From: Spirochaetales bacterium Spiro_07
GTDB lineage: Bacteria; Spirochaetota; Spirochaetia; Treponematales; Treponemataceae
Direction: 5' to 3'
DNA length: 64,000 nucleotides
Assembly: GCA_001603145.1 (NCBI GenBank)
Contig: LVBI01000030.1
Coordinates: 39,494-103,493 of the forward strand
This document shows, one piece after another, positions 34,866 through 42,712 of the stretch. Position numbers and translations under genes: made by a program. The notes below the pieces were generated by a model. That model was not told the DNA's origin. It saw only the letters and a program-made list of their open reading frames with translations, and searched no databases. The first letter of the stretch is position 1; every line of letters starts with the position of its first letter.

Positions 34866-35228
34866 AGAAGCCCCCTTTTAATATTGATCGAAAAAAATAA
34901 CAAAAATATTATAACACCAAATAAAAAAATATGTGAAATTTTTATTGACAAACTATACATTTTTTATTTTTTCCTGTCTATAGCCGGAAGCGGCCGGGAG
35001 GCTTTGGGGTAAATTTTGTTTCTTTAACGAAATTTTAACGGTTTTTAGCGGACTTTCGGGCAAAACTGGATAATTTACCGTCCGGGCGGAAAAAGGGCTG
35101 TTTTGGGGCGTTTTCGGGTTTGGCGGAACGGCGGACGGGAACGCCATTTTAGGCGGCTGCATTACATGGTGAATCTTGAGACGACTCCGCGCACAAGATG
35201 GAGCGCGCGGAGGTCTGTCTTGTGCGAT
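34866..35228. promoter_or_regulatory. Intergenic region with immA promoter and paired hairpins
   Basis: 363 bp without a gene. The left part (34866-34980) is AT-rich and holds the leftward immA promoter. The centre (about 34980-35160) is GC-rich with repeated gg-rich and ttaacgg motifs and no coding signal that I can support. The right end has two mutually exclusive hairpins: TCCGCGC/GCGCGGA (35186-35192 with 35205-35211) and CGCACAAGA/TCTTGTGCG (35190-35198 with 35218-35226). They lie just past the repressor stop and could control read-through. Confidence 0.55.
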
Positions 35229-36290
35229 TTACAAAAGATTGTCAGGGCTCATTAAACGGTTTTCGTGTAGCCAGCACAGGACACGTCCAAATATACGAAA
35301 ATCTTCACTATCAGCATCAACAGTACGCAAAAGTTCTGCATCGCGTATATCTCGATTCTGTACGGAATAAATACATATTTTACCTGTAAGTTGTTCAAAA
35401 CGCAGAAGCTTACAGTATACGTCACCTGCAAGGCTAAACACATACACATCATCATTGTATACTGTCTGGTTAGGGCTGCCATCAAACAAAAGAATATCGC
35501 CATCCTGAATACCTATGCCGATCATTGAAACGCCTTTTGCACGGAATGCATATATTTTCCCATGTCCTTCAAGCGACGGAAAAACTTCAAGAGGTCTTAT
35601 ATACGATTCTATATTGTCTCCATCTTCAAGAGTCTCTCCTCGGCCACATGATACGGTTTGTCGAAGCAATGGAACTATAGTAATCGGTTTTTTTTCGGGC
35701 AATAAATCGATGGGGATACTCATCGGTCCTTCTCCAACCAGTAAATAATTAGGAGATATCCGAAATCTATTATACAATGCCATTATTAACTTACTTGGGT
35801 TTTTGTTTTTCCCTCTTTCAATGTCATTGATATAACCATTGGCAAGTTGCAGTTCTGCTTCCAGACGTTTATTGCTATATCTTAATTTTTCTTTAACATT
35901 TTTTATTCTTTCTATGAGTTCTTCCATGTTTTCATCTGTTTTTATTTCTTCTAAGGATTCTTCATAATCAAGATATTCGCCCTGTTGTTTTGTTTTTGTT
36001 ATCATCTTCATTGCGTCTCGTAATGTCATGTCTTCAAGCGATTCGGATTTATCCTTAAACAATCTATATATTTTAACCGAACGGCATACTATATCATAGC
36101 TAATGTGAGTGTCTTCAGGTAATGTATTTGCAATGTCTTTTAAAGAAGTATCACGAGGCATTTTTAACATTTGCTTCCACAACCATTCTCCTATTTTGTA
36201 ATAATCAATTGCGGTATTCTGTTTTCTTTTACCCAAATTTTTACATAGTGTAAGTATCTCTTCCTGCTCAGAAATCATGTTACTGCTCAT
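35229..36290 (-). CDS. Prophage repressor: shared N-terminal domain + HTH + S24 peptidase
   Basis: 353 aa. Residues 30-103 (YYKIGEWLWKQ through MKMITKTKQQ) match the early protein encoded at 39804 at about half of positions by eye. Residues about 124-187 are an XRE-type HTH (LEAELQLANGYINDIERGKN). Residues about 205-345 are a LexA/CI-type S24 domain with Ser255 (KGVSM) and Lys294 (YCKLL), and Cys215-Gly216 as possible self-cleavage site. It is most likely the lysogeny repressor, inactivated on DNA damage. AAGGA lies six bases upstream of the ATG. An operator-like site occurs within the gene at 35749-35763. Confidence 0.88.
   Translation of the reverse strand: MSSNMISEQEEILTLCKNLGKRKQNTAIDYYKIGEWLWKQMLKMPRDTSLKDIANTLPEDTHISYDIVCRSVKIYRLFKDKSESLEDMTLRDAMKMITKTKQQGEYLDYEESLEEIKTDENMEELIERIKNVKEKLRYSNKRLEAELQLANGYINDIERGKNKNPSKLIMALYNRFRISPNYLLVGEGPMSIPIDLLPEKKPITIVPLLRQTVSCGRGETLEDGDNIESYIRPLEVFPSLEGHGKIYAFRAKGVSMIGIGIQDGDILLFDGSPNQTVYNDDVYVFSLAGDVYCKLLRFEQLTGKICIYSVQNRDIRDAELLRTVDADSEDFRIFGRVLCWLHENRLMSPDNLL
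35749..35763. promoter_or_regulatory. Operator-like site inside the repressor gene
   Basis: TTAGGAGATATCCGA, differing at one position from the two sites upstream of the repressor gene. It lies about 540 bp into the coding region and could serve as an auxiliary operator for looping. Confidence 0.65.
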
Positions 36291-36479
36291 TCTGCTTCCT
36301 TTTATTAGGAAATATCCGATTTTTGTAATTTTTTCTTGACAAAAATTAGGATATATCCGAATATGATTGATATATGAATACTTTATTCACACGTAAAAGA
36401 ACGTGCTTTTAGGCGTGAATATTCTATTCACTTTATCGGAAATTAACTTTTTGTGGTTAGCAGAAAAAAGGAGGCGCAG
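36291..36479. promoter_or_regulatory. Divergent immunity/early control region with two operator families
   Basis: Family 1: TTAGGAAATATCCGA (36305-36319) and TTAGGATATATCCGA (36346-36360). Family 2: TGAATA-ctt-TATTCA (36375-36389) and TGAATA-ttc-TATTCA (36416-36430, within a GTGAATA..TATTCAC palindrome). Both pairs are spaced exactly 41 bp. A rightward -35 TTGACA (36336-36341) and -10-like TATGAT (36362-36367) overlap the second family-1 site; the 20-bp spacer is long. Family 1 probably binds the S24 repressor, family 2 the Ner-like protein (inference). Confidence 0.75.
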
Positions 36480-36629
36480 ATGAAGCTGTTCGCCATCTGG
36501 ATGAAAACGCTCTGCAAGCTTTGGCAGGCAGAATTTGAGCTGACGGAAGTGCAGAACGAATGCCGCCGTCTTGCCGCCGAGAACGCACGCCTTAAGGCAA
36601 AGGAGCTGCGGAATGAAAACAGGGCTTAG
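36480..36629 (+). CDS. Small coiled-coil early protein, 49 aa
   Basis: First gene of the early operon, with AGGAGG seven bases before ATG 36480. The chain (MKLFAIWMKTLCKLWQAEFE..., then NECRRLAAENARLKAKEL) is amphipathic with a leucine-zipper-like C-terminal half. It overlaps the next gene by 17 bp. No family is recognised; the strong ribosome site supports it. Confidence 0.65.
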   Translation: MKLFAIWMKTLCKLWQAEFELTEVQNECRRLAAENARLKAKELRNENRA

Positions 36630-36912
36630 GCGGCCGTATCCTCTGGATTATGAACGCAAGAGGCGTGTGATGATTGAACTTGCACGGCGCGGGCTTACTG
36701 TGAGCGAGCTTGCACGGCGTATTAATTACAGCCAAGGGCATGTCTCAAGCTGTATCTCCGGCCGGCTTCTGTGCCGCCCGCTTGAAGAACGCATAGCCGA
36801 ATATCTCGGCCGCCCTGTGCAGTATCTGTTCCCGGAGCGTACGGTTGCGCAGCTGCTTGCAATGCAGGCGGCAGAGGCGCGTGCCAAGAAACGCCGCGAA
36901 GGGGCGGCATGA
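36613..36912 (+). CDS. Ner-like helix-turn-helix regulator
   Basis: 99 aa DNA-binding protein. The segment VMIELARRGLTVSELARRINYSQGHVSSCISGR is a clear HTH, followed by PLEERIAEYLGRPVQYLFPE and a basic tail. In Mu, Ner sits at this place and represses early and repressor transcription; the same role is likely, perhaps through the TGAATA-N3-TATTCA sites. The start at ATG 36613 is set by GGAG seven bases upstream; the frame is open to 36571. It overlaps the transposase gene by ATGA. Confidence 0.82.
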   Translation: MKTGLRRPYPLDYERKRRVMIELARRGLTVSELARRINYSQGHVSSCISGRLLCRPLEERIAEYLGRPVQYLFPERTVAQLLAMQAAEARAKKRREGAA

Positions 36913-38873
36913 GGCAGTTCGTTAAGACGGCAGAGCTGTGCGAGGTGCTCAAGACAAACCGCAGGCAGCTTCTGGAACGTGCTCGCCGCGAAAAGTGGCC
37001 GCTTGCAGAAACCGCGGGCGGCGTGCTGTTCGTGGCAGACAGGCTGCCGCTTGCGGTGCAGATGCGCCTTACGGAGCGCAGCATTGCGCAGCGGCGCGAG
37101 ACAGGCCTTGCGCCTTTGCAGCACGGCATTGCGGACGCACGGCAGAAAGACCGCGACACCGCATCATGGCGCGCCGCGCTCATCGTGTCGTTCCGCAATT
37201 CGGGCATGAACGCTGATGAATTTATCAGCCGCTACAACAGACAGGAAACGGCGCGCGCGCTTTATGCAAAGCTCGGCAGCGTTTCTGTTCCGTCTTTCTA
37301 CAGGTGGCTTAAGGCGTTCAAGACGAAAGGCGCGGCGGGGCTGCTGCCAAGGCAGAGCCGCGAACGCGGCGGCGACGGCGCGACATTGAGCGAGCGCGAG
37401 AAGGAGCTTCTGAAAGCTTATTGGCTTGACAGCACGCAGCCTTCGATGCAGCACGCTCTGCGCAAGATGCTGCTTTCCTGCCCCGAAAGCCGCTGCACCT
37501 ACGAGACGGCGCGGCGGTTCCTTTCGGCGATTCCGCCGACGGTGAGGGATTTCTACCGGCTCGGCCAGTCGCGCTGGGAGAACATGTACCTTCCGTATAC
37601 GGAACAGGCCGTAGCGATGTATTCAAGCCTTGACTGCGTGGTTTCTGACCACCACTGCCTTGACTGCGTCGTGATGTACCACGGCAGGCTCATACGCCCG
37701 TGGCTCACCACGTTTCAGGACTACAGAAGCGGCAAGGTGCTCGGCTGGTGTCCGTGCGTTACGCCTTCGAGCCTTTCAATCATCGTGGCGTATTACATGG
37801 TGTGCTGGTACTACGGCGTGCCGCCAAAGCTGCTGTTTGACAACGGCAAGGACTACCGCTCAAAGCTTCTCAACGGCTGGAAGGTGACGGAAGTCAATGA
37901 CCTTCCGAAGGCTTCGGCGGAGCTTGAAAGCGAGGAAACTGAAATAAGCTTTGCCGGAATCTTCGCCACGCTGGGCAGCGACGTGCACTTTACGCGCACG
38001 TACCACGGCATGTCGAAAGGACGGCAGGAGCGTTACTTCCGCATAATCGGCGAATACCTTGCGAAGGACATCGGCTCTTATGTCGGTTCAGATTCGCGGA
38101 GCCGCCCGGAAGAAGCGCAGCTTATGTTCCGCGCCCTGAACGGCAAGGCGAAGCGGACGGACGTGCCGGAGTGGGAAGACTTCGTGAAGCTTTGCAACAC
38201 GATGATTCCCTACATAAACGACACGTTCGTTTCCGAGGGCAAGGGCATAAAGGGAATGACGCGGAGCGAGGCGTTTGAGAAGTTCAAGACGCACGAGTTC
38301 CGGCGCGTAAGCAAGGAAGAGCTTCAGGCGGCGCTCTGTTCCGGCTCGGTGCGCAAGTGCGGGCGGAACGGCGTTACGGTGAGCGGAATCCATTACTGGA
38401 ACGACGCGCTCGCGCAGTATGTGGGCTGCAACGTGGTTGTGCGCACGAAGCTTGTGTTCGACAACAAGGCGCTTGTGTACACCGCCGACGGAAGGTTCAT
38501 CTGCGAATGCGAGGGCGATTATTTCTGCGAGGACAGGAACGACATGAAAGGCACGTTCAAAAAAGTTGAGGGCGCGAAGAAACATTCGTTCGCGCTTGCG
38601 GCGGAGCTTGGTGCAACTGGCGAAGTTGCGCTGGACGCTGACGCGAAGATTATGCACAAGGTGGCCGCCGGAATCTACGACCAGTCGCCTGACAGCATAG
38701 ACGACATCCTCGGCATAAGCTGGGATGACGCGACCGACTATGACAACGCGGAAAGCGGCTCAAACGGCGCGCACCGCGGGGGCAAGGCTGAAAAGCCAAA
38801 GAACAAGTACAAGTCAGCCCTTGAGGCTGATGAGCTGGATTACATCGACATTCCAAATCTGAATGTCGGGTAA
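36909..38873 (+). CDS. Mu-type DDE transposase (MuA-like)
   Basis: 654 aa integrase/transposase that cuts and joins the phage ends. An N-terminal winged/HTH DNA-binding part (FVKTAELCEVLKTNRRQLLERAR) and further helical domains precede the catalytic core. Putative triad: Asp247 (VVSDHH), Asp311 (LLFDNGKDYRS) and Glu374 (SKGRQERYFR). The C-terminal ~150 residues include a beta-barrel-like segment and an acidic tail ending ELDYIDIPNLNVG, likely the contact to the MuB-like ATPase. It overlaps the Ner-like gene by 4 bp. It should bind the terminal repeats at 19418 and 51991. Confidence 0.93.
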   Translation: MRQFVKTAELCEVLKTNRRQLLERARREKWPLAETAGGVLFVADRLPLAVQMRLTERSIAQRRETGLAPLQHGIADARQKDRDTASWRAALIVSFRNSGMNADEFISRYNRQETARALYAKLGSVSVPSFYRWLKAFKTKGAAGLLPRQSRERGGDGATLSEREKELLKAYWLDSTQPSMQHALRKMLLSCPESRCTYETARRFLSAIPPTVRDFYRLGQSRWENMYLPYTEQAVAMYSSLDCVVSDHHCLDCVVMYHGRLIRPWLTTFQDYRSGKVLGWCPCVTPSSLSIIVAYYMVCWYYGVPPKLLFDNGKDYRSKLLNGWKVTEVNDLPKASAELESEETEISFAGIFATLGSDVHFTRTYHGMSKGRQERYFRIIGEYLAKDIGSYVGSDSRSRPEEAQLMFRALNGKAKRTDVPEWEDFVKLCNTMIPYINDTFVSEGKGIKGMTRSEAFEKFKTHEFRRVSKEELQAALCSGSVRKCGRNGVTVSGIHYWNDALAQYVGCNVVVRTKLVFDNKALVYTADGRFICECEGDYFCEDRNDMKGTFKKVEGAKKHSFALAAELGATGEVALDADAKIMHKVAAGIYDQSPDSIDDILGISWDDATDYDNAESGSNGAHRGGKAEKPKNKYKSALEADELDYIDIPNLNVG

Positions 38874-38888
38874 ACATAAGGAGCGTTT

Positions 38889-39800
38889 ATGAACACAAAA
38901 GTTAAGGAGCTGCTTGAGAAGACGTGCGAGAAGTACGGCATGAGCTTCAGTCAGGCGGCAAGGGAGATGGGCTATTCGGGACCGGTCCTTTCGGCTTACC
39001 GCAGCGGCACATACTCGGGCGACGTTGAGAAGCTTGAGAACGCCGTCGTGGTCTGGGCGGGGCGCACCGAACAGGCTCACGCACGCAAGAAGATTCCGAC
39101 AGTGGAAACTTCTGACCTTAAGAAGATTGTGAACGCAATCGGCATTGCGCACACGGAAAAGGACATCGCGCTCATAGTTGCCGACGCGGGCGCGGGCAAG
39201 AGCACCGCCGTGCGGTTCTATCAGGACAAAAACCCGAGGACGACGCTCGTCGTCAACGTTGTTTCGGGCATGAACCGCAAGATGCTCGTCACGGACATTG
39301 CGCGGCAGATGGGGCTTGACACCGTGCGCGTGCAGCTCAACGCGCTTATCAGCACTGTGGCGGCCACGCTTGCGGAGCGCAACATGGTGGTGATTCTTGA
39401 CGAGGCCGACTACCTCAAGCCGGACGCGCTTGAGTTTACGCGCCGCCTTGTCTATGACCTCGGCACGAGCGGACTTGTGCTCGTGGGGCTTCCGCGCCTC
39501 AAGGGTTATATCCAGAACCTGCGGAACGACCACCGCCAGCTTGAAAGCCGTATCGGCGTGTTTCTGCCTCTCGGCGGGCTTACAAAATCAGACGCCAAGA
39601 TAATCCTTAATTCTGTGTGGGAGGACGCGGGCGACGAGATTCTCAACGCAATCTACAACGTCTCGCGCACGGACACAAGGCAGTTCTGCAAGATTATCGA
39701 GCGCGCACAGAACACCATGCTCATCAACAAGGTTAGCAAAGTTGACACCGACATCATAGAGCTTGCAAGCCGTCTTGTGATACGGCGCAACTGGAGGTAA
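38889..39800 (+). CDS. MuB-like AAA+ ATPase, target-DNA activator
   Basis: 303 aa. N-terminal HTH (MSFSQAAREMGYSGPVLSAYRSGTYSG), Walker A ADAGAGKST with Lys104 and Walker B VVILDEADYL with Asp171/Glu172. A C-terminal helical lid contains SRTDTRQFCKIIERAQ. Such proteins coat target DNA, stimulate the transposase and give target immunity. AAGGAG is placed seven bases before the ATG; 15 bp separate it from the transposase stop. Confidence 0.93.
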   Translation: MNTKVKELLEKTCEKYGMSFSQAAREMGYSGPVLSAYRSGTYSGDVEKLENAVVVWAGRTEQAHARKKIPTVETSDLKKIVNAIGIAHTEKDIALIVADAGAGKSTAVRFYQDKNPRTTLVVNVVSGMNRKMLVTDIARQMGLDTVRVQLNALISTVAATLAERNMVVILDEADYLKPDALEFTRRLVYDLGTSGLVLVGLPRLKGYIQNLRNDHRQLESRIGVFLPLGGLTKSDAKIILNSVWEDAGDEILNAIYNVSRTDTRQFCKIIERAQNTMLINKVSKVDTDIIELASRLVIRRNWR

Positions 39801-39803
39801 GGC

Positions 39804-40505
39804 GTGAAGACTGACGAGATAATCCTTTACAAGAAACCGAGGGCTTCGAGCGCGCCGACCATAATTGACGGTCAGATTTTCTGCACGGCGGAAGAGCGCG
39901 AAGAGCTTTATGAAATCTGCGAGCGACTGAGCAAGACAGGGCAGAAAATCGTTGAGCTGACCCGCAGCGCGGCGAACGACTACTTTCTTATGGGCGAATG
40001 GCTCTGGAAGCGGCTTATACAGTTTCCGCGCGGCTCTTCGATGAAAGACCTGCAGCGCGCCCTACCCGAAGAGATTCATCTGAGCTATGACACAATCTGC
40101 CGCGCAATCAAGGTGTACCGCTTCTTTGAAGGCAGGCAGGAACTGCTTGCAGACCTGTCGCTCCGCGAGGTGATGCGCATGATAACCGGCGCGAAGCAGC
40201 AGGACAAGAAGCCCGCAATCCGCTATGAGGAAGACGAGGAAGTGCAGCTTGAGTTTGATGCCGACGAGTTTTTCAGCCTGCCTACGCTTTCGGGCGTGGA
40301 ACTGGAAAACACGCGCTTCGCCACGCAGGACAACGAGCTTTTCGTTATCCGCAAGGGCTTCGGGCGCGCGGAGCCGATCGCCATTTTCTATGAGAGCGTT
40401 CCTGACGACGTTGCGCTCCAGACGGCTTACAACCAGATGATGGCGAACATCCAGCGCGAGGCTGAAAAGTATTTTGCCGTGGTTGAGGCGCAGGGGGGTG
40501 TATGA
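39804..40505 (+). CDS. Early protein sharing the repressor's N-terminal domain
   Basis: 233 aa of unknown function. Residues 60-133 (YFLMGEWLWKRLIQFPRG through VMRMITGAKQQ) align without gaps to residues 30-103 of the repressor at 35229-36290, with 37 of 74 identical by hand count. The rest is acidic (RYEEDEEVQLEFDADEFF) with a C-terminal alpha/beta part. It starts at GTG 39804, three bases after the MuB-like stop, with GGAGG upstream. It may pair with the repressor through the shared domain and so act as antirepressor or co-repressor; this is inference. Confidence 0.75.
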   Translation: MKTDEIILYKKPRASSAPTIIDGQIFCTAEEREELYEICERLSKTGQKIVELTRSAANDYFLMGEWLWKRLIQFPRGSSMKDLQRALPEEIHLSYDTICRAIKVYRFFEGRQELLADLSLREVMRMITGAKQQDKKPAIRYEEDEEVQLEFDADEFFSLPTLSGVELENTRFATQDNELFVIRKGFGRAEPIAIFYESVPDDVALQTAYNQMMANIQREAEKYFAVVEAQGGV

Positions 40506-40741
40506 CGTGGCTCAACAAGCGCAAGCCGCCCTATATGGAATCGGCTGAATACATTGAGCTGACACCGGCAGAGGTGTCAAAGGCGGCTTTCGCGCTGACA
40601 TACGAAGGCGCGAGGGTTGCGGCGGCGGCATTCTTCATGCTCGCCAATAAGCAGGGCTTGAGCCCTGACTGCATTTCAAAGGTGATTGAAACCGGCGATG
40701 ACTTTCAGCCGGTTCAAATAAAACAAACAGCCGCGGAATAG
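40502..40741 (+). CDS. Small early protein, unknown
   Basis: 79 aa, starting in an ATGA overlap with the previous gene. It contains a helical stretch (AEVSKAAFALTYEGARVAAAAFFMLANKQG). No motif or family is recognised. The tight early-operon packing supports it as a real gene. Confidence 0.65.
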   Translation: MTWLNKRKPPYMESAEYIELTPAEVSKAAFALTYEGARVAAAAFFMLANKQGLSPDCISKVIETGDDFQPVQIKQTAAE

Positions 40742-40759
40742 CGGCAGAAGGAGCTTTAT

Positions 40760-41206
40760 ATGCAAAAAATCGTAGTTGTACCTAAGGACGCGGAAGTGAT
40801 TCCGTCAGAGAACGGTCACGCATTCCTTGCAGGGGTGCTGCTCAAGGTTACGGCGTTCTGGATGCGCCGCATCATCAAGATTATGGGCGAACGTCCGGCT
40901 GTTGTAGCCGTGTTCCGCCTTTCTTGCGGCGAACTGCCCGGAATCTTGGACAAGGCAGCAGAGGAAAAGCCGGAAGCTGACCAGGGCAGAATCGGCAGAT
41001 GGCTGTATGAAAAAAGGGCTGAGGAAGCTGCGGAAGAGCCGACGGAAATTGTGGAGCTTCCGGCAGTGAAAGAGGCTGAAAGAGCCGCCGCCTCTTGGAG
41101 CAAGACGCTTGCAGCGCCTGTAAAGCCGTCTTCTAAGGCCGCTAAAAAGCCTTTGAAAAAGGTGCTGCGCCCTTCTGTTGCGGCCGCGGGCGGGGCTGAA
41201 AAATGA
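40760..41206 (+). CDS. Early protein of unknown function
   Basis: 148 aa. The N-terminal ~70 residues may form a compact domain with an amphipathic helix (AFLAGVLLKVTAFWMRRIIKIM). The C-terminal half is Ala/Lys/Glu-rich and probably disordered. AGGAG lies eight bases before the ATG. It overlaps the next gene by ATGA. Confidence 0.6.
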   Translation: MQKIVVVPKDAEVIPSENGHAFLAGVLLKVTAFWMRRIIKIMGERPAVVAVFRLSCGELPGILDKAAEEKPEADQGRIGRWLYEKRAEEAAEEPTEIVELPAVKEAERAAASWSKTLAAPVKPSSKAAKKPLKKVLRPSVAAAGGAEK

Positions 41207-41388
41207 ACCGCGGGGCTGTTGAGCGTCTGCGCCAGCTGATTGAAGAGGCGCGCGATGCGTGCACGGCTGGGCTTTACAACAGGTCTGCAAGGCTCTGCCT
41301 GCTTGACGTGGGCGCGCTTCTGGTTGAGATGCGGCAGACGGTAGAAAACGAGCTTGCTACGGAGGATGCCGATGGCACACGGGCTTGA
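41203..41388 (+). CDS. Small early protein, 61 aa
   Basis: Starts in an ATGA overlap. It is helical (AVERLRQLIEEARDACTAGLYNRSARLCLLDVGALLVEM) with no recognised family. Its end overlaps the start region of the next gene. Confidence 0.6.
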   Translation: MNRGAVERLRQLIEEARDACTAGLYNRSARLCLLDVGALLVEMRQTVENELATEDADGTRA

Positions 41389-41635
41389 CGAATGCTTTGA
41401 GCGCATAAGGCAGGCGGCTCTGCCCGGCATGGAAGAAGCCGGAAACGACGCGCCGGAAGCTGCAAGGCAGAAGCCTGCAACGCCGGTGACGGTGAAGGAG
41501 ATTGTTCAGGAAAAGTTTGAGGTCATCACGATTCTGAACAAGTGGCTGATAAATGCAAAGGTGCGCAAGCAGAAAGAAGCCGCCGCATCTTGCGAAAGGA
41601 TTATCAAGTTCATCAACAAGGTCTGCGCCTGGTAA
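41372..41635 (+). CDS. Small early protein, 87 aa
   Basis: Begins MAHGLDECFERIRQAALPGM and ends ERIIKFINKVCAW, mostly helical. The start at ATG 41372 is set by GGAGG six bases upstream; earlier in-frame codons exist at 41354 and 41366 but sit too near or before that site. It overlaps the previous gene by 17 bp. Function unknown. Confidence 0.6.
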   Translation: MAHGLDECFERIRQAALPGMEEAGNDAPEAARQKPATPVTVKEIVQEKFEVITILNKWLINAKVRKQKEAAASCERIIKFINKVCAW

Positions 41636-41663
41636 GCGCGGCCAAGATTAAAGGAGACAGACT

Positions 41664-42164
41664 ATGGCAGTAAAGAACCTTAAGCAGGCAAACGAAGCAT
41701 TGCACCGCATTGCGGAGATTGAATGTACGGTTTCTAAGGAAACGGCTCTGAAAGACACCGTGATTGCGGACGCGAACAAGAGCTTTGCCGACAGAACGGA
41801 AAAGCTTGAGACTGAAAAGATGAAGCTCGTTGAGGAGCTGCGCAAATTCTCTGACGCGCACCGCAAGGAGTTCATCCCTGACGGCAAGCTCAGCGCCGAC
41901 ATCGGAAGCGGAACGCTGGGCTACAGAAAGAACCCCGACAAGATTGAAGTTTCGGCTGAAACTGCGGAGCTTCTTGAAAAGGCGGGCTTGGGCGCAATGG
42001 TCAAGGTTACAAAAGAACCTGTCAAGGCCGCTCTTAAGAATCTTGATGAGGCGAAGTTGAAGGAAGTCAAGGCAAAAAGGATTCCCGGCACGGAACAGTT
42101 CTTTGCCAAGGCCAACGAAATCCGTCTGACTGATTCACAGGCTGAAGCTAAGGCTTCTGCCTAG
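41664..42164 (+). CDS. Gam-like host-nuclease inhibitor
   Basis: 166 aa of the Mu Gam family, which binds DNA ends and blocks RecBCD-type nucleases; it is a relative of Ku. It shows the long antiparallel coiled coil (LKQANEALHRIAEIECTVSKETALKDTVIADANK..) and the core GSGTLGYRKNPDKIEV. It ends with a basic segment and GTEQFFAKANEI. AGGAGA is placed eight bases before the ATG. Confidence 0.88.
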   Translation: MAVKNLKQANEALHRIAEIECTVSKETALKDTVIADANKSFADRTEKLETEKMKLVEELRKFSDAHRKEFIPDGKLSADIGSGTLGYRKNPDKIEVSAETAELLEKAGLGAMVKVTKEPVKAALKNLDEAKLKEVKAKRIPGTEQFFAKANEIRLTDSQAEAKASA

Positions 42165-42225
42165 CACGGCAATGACAGGCAGCTAGAGTCTACTGGATGT
42201 CGGCTCCGGCTGCAAGGGAGGAATT

Positions 42226-42711
42226 ATGGCGACACCGGCACAGAACAAATGGATGAAGGTTATTCACATTGCGAAGAAGGAGCTAGGCCTTTCTGATGAC
42301 GAGTACAGGGCTATCCTTTGGGGCGCATGCGGATGCGGATCAAGCAGGGAGATTAAGAGCTGGGAACAGTACAAGCTTGTGCTTGCGGCGTTCAAGACGC
42401 TCGGCTTTCGGCCGAAACGCGGAAACACAAAAGCCCCTGCCGGTGAAGCCGTTTCCCCTGACAGCACTGCGGCTGACGGCGCGCGCGGCGGCGGGCATAT
42501 CACCGGGCGGCAGGAATATTACATACGCGGCTTGTGGAAGCTTGCGAGCCGCCGCAAGGACGAGCAGAGCCTCCGCGCGATGGTGCGCAGAATCGGCGGC
42601 GTGGACGACATAAGCTTTCTTCCGCGCCGCAAGGCTTCCGCCGTGATTCAGGCTTTGCGCGACATAACCGCAAAGGCGGGGTTCAACCCAGACGGGCCGG
42701 AGGGGGCTTGA
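42226..42711 (+). CDS. GemA-like protein (Mu gp16, DUF1018)
   Basis: 161 aa with the DUF1018 signature IHIAKKELGLSDDEYRAILWGACGCGSSREIKSWEQYKLVLAAFKTLGF at about 13-61, and a second conserved block (ITGRQEYYIRGLWKLASRR). Mu GemA affects host gene expression and DNA supercoiling. AGGGAGG lies before the ATG. The 61-bp gap before it holds a short remnant resembling the palindromic repeat (cggcaatgaca). Confidence 0.88.
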   Translation: MATPAQNKWMKVIHIAKKELGLSDDEYRAILWGACGCGSSREIKSWEQYKLVLAAFKTLGFRPKRGNTKAPAGEAVSPDSTAADGARGGGHITGRQEYYIRGLWKLASRRKDEQSLRAMVRRIGGVDDISFLPRRKASAVIQALRDITAKAGFNPDGPEGA

Positions 42712-42712
42712 G

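Noticed and set aside
35000..35160. Small gene in the GC-rich part of the repressor-immA gap
   Set aside because: Short frames exist on both strands but none has a ribosome site, operon overlap or sensible composition.
36336..36367. Ideal sigma-70 early promoter TTGACA..TATGAT
   Set aside because: Kept only as a tentative promoter: the spacer is 20 bp, too long for a strong site, so the true -10 may differ.
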